From: an uncultured Trichococcus sp.
Lineage (GTDB): Bacteria; Bacillota; Bacilli; Lactobacillales; Aerococcaceae
Direction: 5' to 3'
DNA length: 64,000 bases
NCBI RefSeq assembly: GCF_963663645.1
Contig: NZ_OY760503.1
Coordinates: 1,121,501-1,185,500 of the forward strand
This document shows, piece by piece, positions 53,428 to 62,803 of this stretch. The notes beneath the pieces were generated by a model. That model was not told the DNA's origin. It saw nothing but the letters and a program-made list of their open reading frames with translations, and did not search any database. Numbering within the stretch: position 1 is the first letter of the stretch; each line of letters begins with the position of its first letter. A program made the translations under genes and the position numbers.

Positions 53428-53769
53428 CTATTTTTTAGTTTCATCCGGTGGGCAATCATTTTCTGCTTCAGGACTGTCTTCAGCTTTATCTAGCTGCATG
53501 GCTCCCAACGGGAAGGTCGGCAGGATTTCTTCCGAGCCTTTCAGGCGGTACTTCAACGCTCCGGATGGGCAAGTATGGATGACGCGCGCCACTTCTTCGG
53601 GCGAATCCGCATCAGGCAAGATCCATGGTTTTCTTTTCGTATCGAAGATCGCATGATTCCCCCTCACGCAGTTGCCGGAATAGGTGCAGACGCTTAAGTT
53701 GAAGTAGACATCGACTTGTTCTCCTGTGTATTTTCGGTAACCGTTCGCTAATAGTTCAGACTCATTCAT
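53428..53769 (-). CDS. Small iron-sulfur protein, YjdI/Fer4_19 type
   Basis: A 113-aa protein. Cysteines in VCTYSGNCVRGN and HTCPSGAL match the divergent single-cluster ferredoxin domain of YjdI-like proteins, and YRKYTGEQVDVYFN is the family start. The last 35 residues are acidic and proline-rich and vary. It is cytoplasmic and stands alone; its redox partner is not evident. The start at 53769 has GAGGGGAG upstream. Confidence 0.85.
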   Translation of the reverse strand: MNESELLANGYRKYTGEQVDVYFNLSVCTYSGNCVRGNHAIFDTKRKPWILPDADSPEEVARVIHTCPSGALKYRLKGSEEILPTFPLGAMQLDKAEDSPEAENDCPPDETKK

Positions 53770-53979
53770 AATAATGGCTCCCCTCTCGGACCGCTTTTGG
53801 TAACGGATTCATTCGTGTCCATTATATCACTATGAAGATGAAATCTGTAAAAGAAGGGTGCTTTTCCCGATGATTGCGCCACTGCAAGCATCGGCAATGC
53901 TCATTATGTCCTAGTGTTGTATAATGTAAGCGAATCAGTTTTTGCAAGTTGCCCGATGGCGTTTTGGAGGGGATCGAAG

Positions 53980-55296
53980 ATGTTTAACAAAAAATACGGA
54001 ATGAGAATCCTTTTTGCAACTTTCTTTTTGATGGCGTTTACAACAGGCTGTTCGAACAGACCGGGGTCGGACTCTGCCGTCATGGAGTCGGGTTCAACTG
54101 TCAAAGATCCCACTAAACTGGACGCATTCTATATCGCTTTTTCCCCGGGTTCGGATGAAACGGAACGGACGTTCAGCTGGCACACGCCGAAAACGAAAAA
54201 AGAAGGGCTTGTCGAACTAAACCTGTTGGATGAAAACGGTAATGTCGTGTCGACTGAAACTTTTGAAGCGACCGTTACTGACACGCAGAGCGGCTATTCG
54301 ACACATGAAGCGACTGTCACAGGATTGGAAGAATACCAAACGTATGCCTATCGATTCGGCGATGGTTACCGGGCTTGGTCTGAGTCGTACACGTTCCAAA
54401 CGCAAGCCGCTTGGGACGGTTCCTTCAACTTTCTCTTCTTCGGTGATCCGCAGATCGGTGCGGGCGACGGCACACAGATCGATGCAGATGGTTGGGACTG
54501 GACCGTGACGACCGCCACCGAGATGTTTCCGGATACGGACTTTTTCGTTTCGGCCGGCGATCAGGTCAATATCGCCAACAATCTGAGTCAGTATGATGGC
54601 TATTTTTTCCCGGAAGAACTGACCACCTATCCGATCATGACCATTGTTGGTAACCATGATTATACCCCGTTTGCGGACTATTTCAATCCTCCGAATGAAA
54701 CCGGCTTGGGTGAGGACGGTGCCGGCAGCGACTTCTATTTCACCTATGGGAACACGCTTTTCATCGCTTTGAACACCCAAAGGAACGATACCGAAGAGCA
54801 CCGCCAAGCGATGGAACTCGCAATTGCGGCCAATCCGGATGCGACCCATCGGATTGTACTTTTGCACAAATCAATCTACAGCAGTGCGGATCATGCGCTA
54901 GATGAAGATGTCCTTGCCTTGCGCGAGGGTTTGGTGCCGGCATTTGATGAATTGGATATCGATGTCGCTTTGATGGGGCACGATCATGTCTATGTGCGGA
55001 CCTTCCAGATGAAAGGCGATGCGGCCGTCGGGGAAGTCGCCTACAATGAGGAGGGAGCGGCAGTCGATCCCGAAGGCACGCTCTACTTGACCGGAAACTC
55101 GGCTTCCGACTCCAAATATTACGAAATGCAGGATCTTTCCATTTATGAATGGTATGCCGCAGTCGCCCTACAGCTGGAGGAACCGACCTACATGAATGTC
55201 GAGGTGACTGACGATTCGTTCACCTTCACCACCTACAAAGTGTCCGACCAGTCGGTTGTGGATGCGTACAGCATCGTGAAGACGGTTGGGGAGTAA
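53980..55296 (+). CDS. Lipoprotein with purple acid phosphatase-like metallophosphoesterase domain
   Basis: A 438-aa protein whose signal peptide (FATFFLMAF) ends at a lipobox TTGC, so it is anchored outside the membrane at about Cys24. A fibronectin-like domain (about 45-140) precedes the phosphoesterase, with metal ligands in FFGDPQIG, VSAGDQVN, VGNHDYTPF, LLHKSIYS and LMGHDHVYVR. This is the order seen in purple acid phosphatases. GGAGGGG supports ATG 53980; an upstream frame to 53914 is not needed. It probably releases phosphate from extracellular organic phosphates. Confidence 0.88.
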   Translation: MFNKKYGMRILFATFFLMAFTTGCSNRPGSDSAVMESGSTVKDPTKLDAFYIAFSPGSDETERTFSWHTPKTKKEGLVELNLLDENGNVVSTETFEATVTDTQSGYSTHEATVTGLEEYQTYAYRFGDGYRAWSESYTFQTQAAWDGSFNFLFFGDPQIGAGDGTQIDADGWDWTVTTATEMFPDTDFFVSAGDQVNIANNLSQYDGYFFPEELTTYPIMTIVGNHDYTPFADYFNPPNETGLGEDGAGSDFYFTYGNTLFIALNTQRNDTEEHRQAMELAIAANPDATHRIVLLHKSIYSSADHALDEDVLALREGLVPAFDELDIDVALMGHDHVYVRTFQMKGDAAVGEVAYNEEGAAVDPEGTLYLTGNSASDSKYYEMQDLSIYEWYAAVALQLEEPTYMNVEVTDDSFTFTTYKVSDQSVVDAYSIVKTVGE

Positions 55297-55345
55297 TTAG
55301 TCACCAAATGAGTTGATGTTAAGCCAAATAGAAAATTGATAGCAC

Positions 55346-55383
55346 AAAAAAAGCTGATTGCGGTTATGCAATCAGCTTTTTTC
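55346..55383. terminator. Bidirectional terminator
   Basis: AAAAAAGCTGATTGC (55347-55361) pairs perfectly with 55368-55382, with A and T tracts on either side, between the convergent phosphoesterase and deoD genes. Confidence 0.92.
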
Positions 55384-55424
55384 CTGTGGAACAAGCTATT
55401 ATTTTAAGTTTGGAGGTTCCTCGT

Positions 55425-56129
55425 TTACTCCTGGATGGCTGCTTCCAGCGCAACTATAATCATATCGTTGAATGTTGTTTGACGTTCTTCGCTGGAGGTC
55501 AATTCGCCGGTGATCAGGTGATCGCTGACTGTCAGGATGCTGAGTGCTTTTACATGGAATTTAGAAGCCAAGTAATAAAGCCCAGCTGTTTCCATTTCGA
55601 CCCCGAGTACGCCATATTTGCTCATATTGTCTGTGATATTGGAATCACTGTAAAAGCTGTCAGATGAGTAGACATTTCCGACATGGATGTTCATTCCTTG
55701 TTCTTTCCCGAGGGTGTAGGCTTTATTGATCAAGTCATAATTTCCGATAGGCGGGAAATAGGCTGGCGCGAAATCTTTGTAGATCATGGAAGAGTCCGTT
55801 GCCGCCGCTTGTGCGATGATGACGTCGCGGATATGCACATCTTCTTGGATAGCACCGCATGTACCGATACGGATCAAGTTTTTGGCGCCAAAATCATTGA
55901 TCAATTCATGGATGTACAAGGTTGCGGAGGGCATCCCCATTCCCGTACCTTGCACCGATATTTTTTTGCCCTTGTAAGTGCCTGTGTAGCCCAGCATATT
56001 CCTGACGGTGTTGTAGCACACCGCATCCTCCAAGAATGTTTCCGCGATATACTTCGCACGAAGCGGATCCCCCGGTAATAGAACGATTTCCGCGATTTGC
56101 CCTTTTTCTGCATCAATGTGAAGACTCAT
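55425..56129 (-). CDS. deoD: Purine nucleoside phosphorylase, DeoD type
   Basis: A 234-aa enzyme of the hexameric low-mass class, the usual length. It splits purine (deoxy)ribonucleosides with phosphate into base and pentose 1-phosphate. [33 protein letters not shown] and [10 protein letters not shown] form the phosphate and nucleoside sites, and VSDHLITGE holds the catalytic Asp. GAGGAGG gives ATG 56129; the 11 upstream codons are not conserved. Its pentose product feeds DeoB, encoded beyond the Crp-family gene. Confidence 0.95.
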   Translation of the reverse strand: MSLHIDAEKGQIAEIVLLPGDPLRAKYIAETFLEDAVCYNTVRNMLGYTGTYKGKKISVQGTGMGMPSATLYIHELINDFGAKNLIRIGTCGAIQEDVHIRDVIIAQAAATDSSMIYKDFAPAYFPPIGNYDLINKAYTLGKEQGMNIHVGNVYSSDSFYSDSNITDNMSKYGVLGVEMETAGLYYLASKFHVKALSILTVSDHLITGELTSSEERQTTFNDMIIVALEAAIQE

Positions 56130-56208
56130 AATGATTTCCTCCTCTTTAGTGGTTAGTACCAATGATAGAGCAAAGGAGGATGAAGCGTTATGAAATCGCT
56201 CTCAGCGT

Positions 56209-56230
56209 AAGTGTGAGGATGTTCACACTT
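56209..56230. promoter_or_regulatory. CRP-like operator upstream of deoD
   Basis: AAGTGTGA-N6-TCACACTT is a perfect 22-bp palindrome containing TGTGA-N6-TCACA, the Escherichia coli CRP consensus. A -10 candidate for deoD (TATCAT, minus strand 56167-56162) would put it about 65 bases before the transcript start. Confidence 0.7.
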
Positions 56231-56253
56231 ATTTTGTTAAAGGGTTCATTCTT

Positions 56254-56267
56254 GGAAAGCGTTTTCT
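56254..56267. promoter_or_regulatory. Putative cre site upstream of deoD
   Basis: GGAAAGCGTTTTCT matches the consensus TGWAARCGYTWWCW at 13 of 14 positions. It lies between the Crp-family gene stop and the CRP-like site. Confidence 0.65.
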
Positions 56268-56297
56268 TTGTTAACATGAAGGCACGACATCAGGGAC

Positions 56298-56954
56298 TTA
56301 GATGTTTGCGTAAGCTTCCAACTTAGAAAGGTTTAAGATGCGGATCTTTTTTGATTCCAACGCGATGATTTTTTCGTCCTGCAGATCTTTGAATGTCTTT
56401 GAGACGGATTCCCTGGTCGCGCCGATGATGCTGGCGATCGTGCTTTGGTTCGTATGCTGGATAATCAAAGCAGTGGAAGCCTCACTGTTTTCGATAAAGT
56501 CAAGCAGGGTACGACAGACGCGGGTGTGGACGCTATGGAATGTGAGATTCTGTATTTGCCTGTTCAATGCTTTAAATCTTTGGTTATAAATACGGAAAAT
56601 ATTTTTCAGAAGGGTTTTATTTTCATACAGCAACGTTGTGAAATCCGCTTGGGATAAATAGTAAATTTCTCCATCTTCAATCACTTCAACAGAAGATAGG
56701 GCATTGCCGTCCGAAAAAAGTTCGATTTCACCAAGTATTTCGTGTTTTTTTACGAAACCGAGTATGAGCTCTTTCCCTTCATACATGCGATAAACTTTCA
56801 GCATGCCGCTCTTGATGATGTAAATTTTTTCGATGGGATCATCCTCGAAGATAAGCATATGGTTTTTCTTGTACTTCCTTGATGGGAGCTTCGAAAGGAT
56901 GGCTTGTACTTGTTCGTCGGTCATACCATCAAATAGTTGAATACTTTTACTCAT
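56298..56954 (-). CDS. Crp/Fnr-family transcriptional regulator
   Basis: A 218-aa protein: cyclic-nucleotide-binding-like beta roll (about 8-120), dimer helix, then winged helix-turn-helix (about 160-205). The pocket segment ILGEIELFSDGNALSS lacks the arginine that holds cAMP phosphate in CRP, and there is no FNR cysteine cluster, so the signal is probably another molecule. The recognition helix GATRESVSKTF keeps the R-E and K positions by which CRP reads TGTGA. It is upstream of deoD on the same strand and divergent from deoB, with only 49 bases between, so it likely controls the nucleoside genes. Confidence 0.9.
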   Translation of the reverse strand: MSKSIQLFDGMTDEQVQAILSKLPSRKYKKNHMLIFEDDPIEKIYIIKSGMLKVYRMYEGKELILGFVKKHEILGEIELFSDGNALSSVEVIEDGEIYYLSQADFTTLLYENKTLLKNIFRIYNQRFKALNRQIQNLTFHSVHTRVCRTLLDFIENSEASTALIIQHTNQSTIASIIGATRESVSKTFKDLQDEKIIALESKKIRILNLSKLEAYANI

Positions 56955-57003
56955 AATTTCACCTCATTCAAAATTGTAACATGAAACAGAAAGGAAGGGT
57001 ATC

Positions 57004-58176
57004 GTGAAAAGTAAACGAATACATTTGATCGTTTTGGACTCTGTTGGGATTGGGGAGGCTCCCGATGCGGCAGTTTTTCAAGATAGCGGGGCACACACCA
57101 TAGGACACATTGCCGAGAATATGGCATTGCGGCTGCCCCATCTCGAAAGCTTAGGGTTAGGAAATATCGCCGATATAAAAGGGATAGAAAAAGTGAACCC
57201 AAGCAAAGCCTATTGGACAAAGTTGGCTGAAAAGAGCGCAGGAAAAGACACGATGACAGGCCATTGGGAAATTGCTGGCCTGCAGATCGATACGCCCTTC
57301 AGAGTATTCCCGGATGGCTTCCCCGAGGAACTGTTGGAAAAAATAGCGTCCTACTCAGGCAGAAAAATCATCGGCAATAAGCCCGCTTCAGGAACAGCCA
57401 TCCTGGACGAGCTGGGACCGGAACAAATGGAGACAGGGGCCTTGATCGTTTATACATCCGCTGACCCTGTGCTTCAGATTGCAGCACATGAGGGTATCAT
57501 CCCCTTGGAGGAACTGTATGATATCTGCGAATATACGCGCAAAATCACAAAAGATGATCCCTATATGATCGGCCGGATCATCGCACGGCCCTACATCGGC
57601 GAACCCGGTTCCTTCCAAAGGACGGCTAACCGACATGATTATGCGCTGAACCCATTCGGGAAGACCGTGTTGGATCAGCTGAAAGACAACGGGAAGGACG
57701 TCATCGCCGTCGGGAAAATCAACGACATCTTCAATGGCCAAGGAATCACCAAAGCCATCCGGACAAAGAGCAATATGGACGGCGTGGATCAATTGCTGAA
57801 AGTTATGGCTCAAACATTCGAAGGGCTTTCATTTACAAACTTGGTCGACTTCGATGCGCTGTACGGGCATCGCCGGGATGTCCAAGGCTACGGGGAAGCG
57901 TTGATGGCCTTTGATGCACGAATGCCGGAAATATTTGATCAAATGGCCGAAGATGACCTATTGATCATTACGGCAGATCATGGAAACGATCCGACAGCAA
58001 CGGGAACGGATCACACGCGTGAATATGTACCGTTGCTTGTCTATTCGAAGCAATTGGTTCAAGCAGGGGAATTGACCACAGCCCATCATTTTGCGGATAT
58101 TTCCGCAACCATCGCGGATAATTTTGATGTACCACAAGCAGAGCACGGAAAAAGTTTTTTGGCGGAGCTAAAATAA
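57004..58176 (+). CDS. deoB: Phosphopentomutase
   Basis: A 390-aa enzyme of normal length that moves phosphate between C1 and C5 of ribose or deoxyribose. [15 protein letters not shown] is the N-terminal metal site; [10 protein letters not shown], the GTAILDELG motif and [20 protein letters not shown] complete the alkaline-phosphatase-like active centre. The GTG start at 57004 follows GGAAGGG. It heads the nucleoside import operon that continues through 64 kb, and converts DeoD's product for entry into central metabolism. Confidence 0.95.
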   Translation: MKSKRIHLIVLDSVGIGEAPDAAVFQDSGAHTIGHIAENMALRLPHLESLGLGNIADIKGIEKVNPSKAYWTKLAEKSAGKDTMTGHWEIAGLQIDTPFRVFPDGFPEELLEKIASYSGRKIIGNKPASGTAILDELGPEQMETGALIVYTSADPVLQIAAHEGIIPLEELYDICEYTRKITKDDPYMIGRIIARPYIGEPGSFQRTANRHDYALNPFGKTVLDQLKDNGKDVIAVGKINDIFNGQGITKAIRTKSNMDGVDQLLKVMAQTFEGLSFTNLVDFDALYGHRRDVQGYGEALMAFDARMPEIFDQMAEDDLLIITADHGNDPTATGTDHTREYVPLLVYSKQLVQAGELTTAHHFADISATIADNFDVPQAEHGKSFLAELK

Positions 58177-58202
58177 AAAAACAAATCATAGGAGTGATTC
58201 AG

Positions 58203-59234
58203 ATGAAAAAATTTACAGGTAGAACGATTGGTCTTTCCTTATTGGCAACAACCCTATTAGCGGCTTGCGGAAACGGCGGCTCAAGCGACAGCAGCGAAAG
58301 CGGCTCAACTGCCGGAAAAGAGTTTAAAGTCGGAATGGTAACAGATTTGGGCAGTGTGAACGACAAATCCTTCAACCAAAGCGCCTGGGAAGGCTTGCAA
58401 AAATTACAAACAGACTTCGGCTACGATGTGAAATACCTGGAACCACAATCCGATGCGGAAGTGGAACCGAGCTTGCTGCAATTCGTCAACAGCGGTACGG
58501 ACTTGACATGGGCAACTGCAGCAACATTAGCAGATGCGGTTACAAACATAGCCAAAAACAATCCCGATGCCAAATTGGGGATCGTCGATGCCGATATCGA
58601 AGGGATCGACAATATCGTATCGATTTCATTCAAGGAGAATGAAGGGGCATTCCTGGCAGGCGTTGTTGCAGCGAGCATGTCTGAAACCGATAAGATCGGA
58701 TTTATCGGTGGAATGGAAATCCCTGTTATCCAACGCTTCCAAGCCGGTTTTGAAGCCGGAGTCCATGAAATCAATCCGGATGCACAAATCGTAGTTAACT
58801 ATGCGGGGGTATTTAACCGTGTGGATATCGGAAAATCCGCTGCCTCCACCATGTACAACGATGGTGTGGACGTCATCTTCCATGCTGCAGGCGGAACTGG
58901 GAACGGCATTTTCAATGAAGCACAAGAACGTTTCAAAGCCGGCGAAAAAGTTTGGGTTATTGGCGTCGATAAAGATCAGTCCTTGGAATTCGGGAATGAT
59001 GTTACCTTGACATCCATGATCAAGAATGTCGACAATGCGGTCTATGAAATATCCAAACAAGCAGCTGACGGGGAATTCCCGGGTGGGCAAGTGGTGCGTC
59101 TAGGATTGGCAGAAAATGGCGTAGGTTTGGCTGATACTTCCGATATCAATGTGCCAAAAGAAGTACTGGATGTAGTGGAAAGCTATAAGGAAAAAATCAT
59201 TTCAGGAGAAATCACAGTGCCTGAACAGCCGTAA
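58203..59234 (+). CDS. BMP-family nucleoside-binding lipoprotein
   Basis: A 343-aa substrate-binding protein. The signal peptide ends in the lipobox LLAAC, then a Gly/Ser-rich linker, so it is anchored outside the cell. FKVGMVTDLGSVNDKSFNQ is the typical BMP/Med start, followed by EGAFLAGVVAASMSETDKIGFIGG and IFHAAGGTGNGIFNEA. The family binds purine nucleosides and delivers them to NupP/NupQ-like permeases. AGGAG before ATG 58203 is preferred over the upstream ATG at 58194. The four transporter genes are contiguous, and deoB is 26 bases upstream. Confidence 0.93.
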   Translation: MKKFTGRTIGLSLLATTLLAACGNGGSSDSSESGSTAGKEFKVGMVTDLGSVNDKSFNQSAWEGLQKLQTDFGYDVKYLEPQSDAEVEPSLLQFVNSGTDLTWATAATLADAVTNIAKNNPDAKLGIVDADIEGIDNIVSISFKENEGAFLAGVVAASMSETDKIGFIGGMEIPVIQRFQAGFEAGVHEINPDAQIVVNYAGVFNRVDIGKSAASTMYNDGVDVIFHAAGGTGNGIFNEAQERFKAGEKVWVIGVDKDQSLEFGNDVTLTSMIKNVDNAVYEISKQAADGEFPGGQVVRLGLAENGVGLADTSDINVPKEVLDVVESYKEKIISGEITVPEQP

Positions 59235-59244
59235 GGAGAATACT

Positions 59245-60780
59245 ATGATGAATCAAACGAAGGTCGAAAAGGTATTGGAATTGAAGCACATCACAAAGAA
59301 ATTTGGCGATTTTGTCGCTAATGATGATATTTCACTGACAGTAGGACGTGGAGAAATCCACGCTCTGCTTGGTGAAAATGGGGCTGGAAAATCCACTTTG
59401 ATGAATGTGGTGTTCGGGATGTATCAACCAGATGGCGGTGCCATATCGGTTTATGAAAATGAAACGAAGATTGAGAACCCGAATCATGCCATTCACCTCG
59501 GCATCGGGATGGTCCATCAACATTTTAAACTGATCGAAAATTTTACCGTGACCGAAAACATCATTTTAGGGATGGAACCTAAGGACGGAATCCGGATTAA
59601 CATGAAGGCAGCGGTGAAGGAAGTCAGCGATATCTCCACGAAGTACGGGTTGAAGGTGAATCCGACCAGTAAAATCGAGGATTTGCCCGTTGGTATGCAA
59701 CAAAAAGTTGAAATTTTGAAATGCCTTTATCGCGGTGCCAATCTGTTGATTTTTGATGAACCGACGGCGGTGTTGACCCCGGATGAAATTGGGGAACTGC
59801 TCCAGATCATGAAAAAATTAGTGGCGGAAGGCAAGTCCATCATTCTGATCACCCACAAACTGAATGAGATCATGAAAGTAGCCGACAAATGCACCGTCAT
59901 CCGCAAAGGAAAATTCATCGCCAGCGTAGATGTGGCTGAAACGAATGAAGAACAACTTGCCGAGTTGATGGTCGGAAAGAATCTTTCCCGCGAAATCGCG
60001 AAAGCGGCATACAACCCGCAAGCGACCGTGTTGGAAATCACGAACCTTACTTCGTTCAGTGCAAGTAAAAAACGTATTTTGGACGACGTTAATCTGACTG
60101 TAGCGGCTGGCGAAATTGTAGGGATTGCCGGCGTGGACGGGAATGGGCAGAGCGAGTTGGTGGAAGCGATCGTTAAGATGCGCGCATTCGATGAGGGGGA
60201 TGTCCTTATCAATGGCGTCTCCATCAAAGAGAAATCCACGCGTGAAATCTATGAATCCGGTGTGAGCTATGTGCCGGCCGACAGACATAAGCATGGCCTT
60301 GTTTTGGATAACGATATAGCCGAAAACCTGATTTTGATCGAATATTACAAGGAAAAGCATAACCAAGGAATCAAACTGGACAAAGTGCGGATGTATGAAG
60401 AAGCGCGGGAAGCGATGCAAAACTATGATATCCGTGCTGAAAATGAATATACGGTTGTGCGGGGCATGTCCGGCGGTAATCAACAAAAAGTCATCCTATC
60501 GAGGGAAATCAGCCGCGACCCGAAACTCCTTATCATCGTGCAGCCGACAAGAGGTCTGGACATAGGCGCCATCGATTTTATCCATCGCCAAATCGTGCGT
60601 TTGCGTGACAAAGGAGTCGCTATCTTATTGGTTTCTTTCGAATTGGAGGAAATTTTGACCTTGTCAGACCGGATAGCAATCATCTTCGACGGTAAAATCG
60701 TCGGGGAAACAAAACCGGAGACAACTAACGACAGAGAGCTGGGTCTGATGATGGCTGGTAAAGGATCGGGTGAGGAATGA
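59245..60780 (+). CDS. Nucleoside ABC transporter ATP-binding protein, two ATPase domains
   Basis: A 511-aa protein with two ATPase halves, as in NupO/YufO and RbsA. The first has Walker A GENGAGKST, signature LPVGMQQKVEI and Walker B LLIFDEPTAVL. The second has a degenerate Walker A (GVDGNGQSE, no lysine) and signature SGGNQQKVILSREI, with Walker B LLIIVQPTRGLDIG in which Gln replaces the usual Glu/Asp before Pro. This asymmetry is normal for the family. AAGGAG precedes ATG 59245. It powers the two permeases encoded next. Confidence 0.93.
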   Translation: MMNQTKVEKVLELKHITKKFGDFVANDDISLTVGRGEIHALLGENGAGKSTLMNVVFGMYQPDGGAISVYENETKIENPNHAIHLGIGMVHQHFKLIENFTVTENIILGMEPKDGIRINMKAAVKEVSDISTKYGLKVNPTSKIEDLPVGMQQKVEILKCLYRGANLLIFDEPTAVLTPDEIGELLQIMKKLVAEGKSIILITHKLNEIMKVADKCTVIRKGKFIASVDVAETNEEQLAELMVGKNLSREIAKAAYNPQATVLEITNLTSFSASKKRILDDVNLTVAAGEIVGIAGVDGNGQSELVEAIVKMRAFDEGDVLINGVSIKEKSTREIYESGVSYVPADRHKHGLVLDNDIAENLILIEYYKEKHNQGIKLDKVRMYEEAREAMQNYDIRAENEYTVVRGMSGGNQQKVILSREISRDPKLLIIVQPTRGLDIGAIDFIHRQIVRLRDKGVAILLVSFELEEILTLSDRIAIIFDGKIVGETKPETTNDRELGLMMAGKGSGEE

Positions 60781-60784
60781 TACC

Positions 60785-61855
60785 ATGGAAAAAGTGAAAA
60801 AAAAGAGAAAAAACAGTAATGTAATGGTTCCGATCATCGCCGTACTGATTGCACTCGTCATCGGGGCAATCGTAATGGTCATCGGTGGGTACAATCCGTT
60901 GATTGCCTATCAGTCATTGGTTACAAAAGTATTCGGATCGGTTTATGATATCGGGGAAACGATTCGCGCCATCATTCCGCTGATTTTGAGTGGCCTTGCT
61001 GTTGCGGTGGCCAATAAGGCGGGGGTATTCAATATCGGGGTGGATGGCCAAATCATTATGGGCGCCGTCAGTTCCCTTTTGGTCGGCACGCTCATCGAGA
61101 TGCCGCCCGTCTTGCACGGCATTGTGGCCATCCTTGTCGGTGTCGTTGCGGGCGGATTATGGGGTGCTTTGGTTGCAGGCCTAAAGACCAGGTTTGGGAT
61201 CAATGAGGTCATCAGCTCAATCATGCTGAACTACATCGCTTTGTATCTCAGCCATATTCTGATCAAGAATTTTGCGGCCCAGGAAGGAACAGCACGTTCC
61301 GCCATGATCAAGGAGTCGTCCGGCATCACGTTTCCCTCGTTGAACGAGGTATTCAGCGGTGCACGGATCCACTGGGGATTCTTTCTGGCCCCATTCATCA
61401 TCTTTGCTTTTTACTACTACTTTGAGAAGACCCGCTGGGGATACGAAACCAAAGTAGTGGGCTTGAATCCGAATGCCGCTTCCTATGCCGGCATCCGCGT
61501 GAACCGCATCATGACCCGCACGATGTTCCTTTCGGGGGCTTTGGGCGGCTTGATCGGCACTTTGGATACGCTGGGCGTGTATGGGTATGTCGCAATCAGT
61601 TCGTCCACAAGCGGTGTCGGTTTCGATGGTGTGGCGATAGCGTTGCTGGGCGGGAATTCCGCGTTGGGAACGACCTTGTCCGGGATCCTGATCGGGGCCT
61701 TGAATTACGGCTCGCAAGGGATGCAGTTCGGCGCTGGCGTGCCAAGCGAAATCATCGGTATTGTGATCTCGCTGATTATATTCTTTGTGGCAGCACCAGG
61801 GATCGTCAAAGCGGTATTGCCAAAGAAACAATTTCGTAAAGAGGAGGCGAAATAG
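60785..61855 (+). CDS. Nucleoside ABC transporter permease, NupP-like
   Basis: A 356-aa membrane protein with a basic N-terminal tail (MEKVKKKRKN) and about eight to ten hydrophobic segments. NKAGVFNIGVDGQIIMGA and GINEVISSIMLNYIALYL are typical of the BPD/branched-chain-type permeases of this family. GAGGAATG supports ATG 60785; an in-frame GTG at 60770 overlaps the ATPase gene. It pairs with the next gene, which starts right after its stop codon. Confidence 0.92.
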   Translation: MEKVKKKRKNSNVMVPIIAVLIALVIGAIVMVIGGYNPLIAYQSLVTKVFGSVYDIGETIRAIIPLILSGLAVAVANKAGVFNIGVDGQIIMGAVSSLLVGTLIEMPPVLHGIVAILVGVVAGGLWGALVAGLKTRFGINEVISSIMLNYIALYLSHILIKNFAAQEGTARSAMIKESSGITFPSLNEVFSGARIHWGFFLAPFIIFAFYYYFEKTRWGYETKVVGLNPNAASYAGIRVNRIMTRTMFLSGALGGLIGTLDTLGVYGYVAISSSTSGVGFDGVAIALLGGNSALGTTLSGILIGALNYGSQGMQFGAGVPSEIIGIVISLIIFFVAAPGIVKAVLPKKQFRKEEAK

Positions 61856-62803
61856 ATGGTAGCCAATATTATCAGCGGCAGTTTGATTTTTGCTACAGCG
61901 CTTTTGTTCGGTGCGCTCGGGGGGATGCTCAGCGAGCGGGCCGGCGTCATCAACTTAGGGGTGGAAGGATTCATGATTTCTGGGGCTTTCTTCTCCGCTA
62001 TCGGCGCCAACTTTGCCGAGTCGATGGGAATGGGCGGGTTCAGCCCGTGGATAGGACTATTGTCGGCCTTTGTGTTCACTTCTTTGTTCTCGGCGATGCA
62101 TGCGCTGGCGACACTGAAATACAAGGCTGATCATGTCATCAGCGGGGTAGTCATCAACCTGTTGGCAGCCAACTTCACCTTTTTCTTGGTGAAACTTTTG
62201 TTCGATGGCGCGGCGGATACACCACGCCTACGGAACATGTTCGCAAAAGTGAACATACCGGTATTGTCCGACCTGCCGTTCATTGGCGATGCCCTGTTCC
62301 GTTCTTATCCTACAACCTATTTGGCCTTCATCCTGGTTTTTGCCCTCGGGTTTTACTTTTTCCGCACACCTGCAGGCTTACGTCTGCGAGGGGTCGGCGA
62401 AAATCCTGGTTCCATCGACACTGCCGGGATCAACGTCATGAAAATTAAATTCTGGGCGGTGATGCTCAGTGGTTCGATCTCTTCCTTGGGTGGAGCGACG
62501 ATTGTGTTGACGACAAACGGAAACTTTTCCTTCAATACCATCGCGGGGCAAGGCTTTATCGCGATTGCGGCAGTCATTCTGGGGCGCTGGAATCCATACG
62601 GCGTCATGATGGGAGCCTTGCTTTTCGGATTCGCACAAGCCATCAAGGACCAGATCCAAATCCTGGATTTTGCAAGTGCTATTCCGACTGAGTTCTTCTA
62701 TATGCTGCCATACATCGTGACGTTATTGGCGCTTATCTTCACAGGAAGAAAAACGAGGGGACCAAAGGCGCTGGGTGTCCACTATGACGCGAGCGTGAGA
62801 TGA
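61856..62803 (+). CDS. Nucleoside ABC transporter permease, NupQ-like
   Basis: A 315-aa membrane protein with about eight segments. SERAGVINLGVEGFMISGAF is the same sequence type as NKAGVFNIGVDG in its partner, showing they are paralogues; LRGVGENPGSIDTAGIN and RWNPYGVMMGALLFG are also typical. It begins one base after the partner's stop and ends in ATGA overlap with the next gene, so the whole set is one operon. Confidence 0.92.
   Translation: MVANIISGSLIFATALLFGALGGMLSERAGVINLGVEGFMISGAFFSAIGANFAESMGMGGFSPWIGLLSAFVFTSLFSAMHALATLKYKADHVISGVVINLLAANFTFFLVKLLFDGAADTPRLRNMFAKVNIPVLSDLPFIGDALFRSYPTTYLAFILVFALGFYFFRTPAGLRLRGVGENPGSIDTAGINVMKIKFWAVMLSGSISSLGGATIVLTTNGNFSFNTIAGQGFIAIAAVILGRWNPYGVMMGALLFGFAQAIKDQIQILDFASAIPTEFFYMLPYIVTLLALIFTGRKTRGPKALGVHYDASVR

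Noticed and set aside
56209-56230. Terminator of the Crp-family gene
   Set aside because: On the minus strand the stem is followed by ACGCTGAG with no U-tract, and the TGTGA/TCACA core is too specific; an operator fits better.
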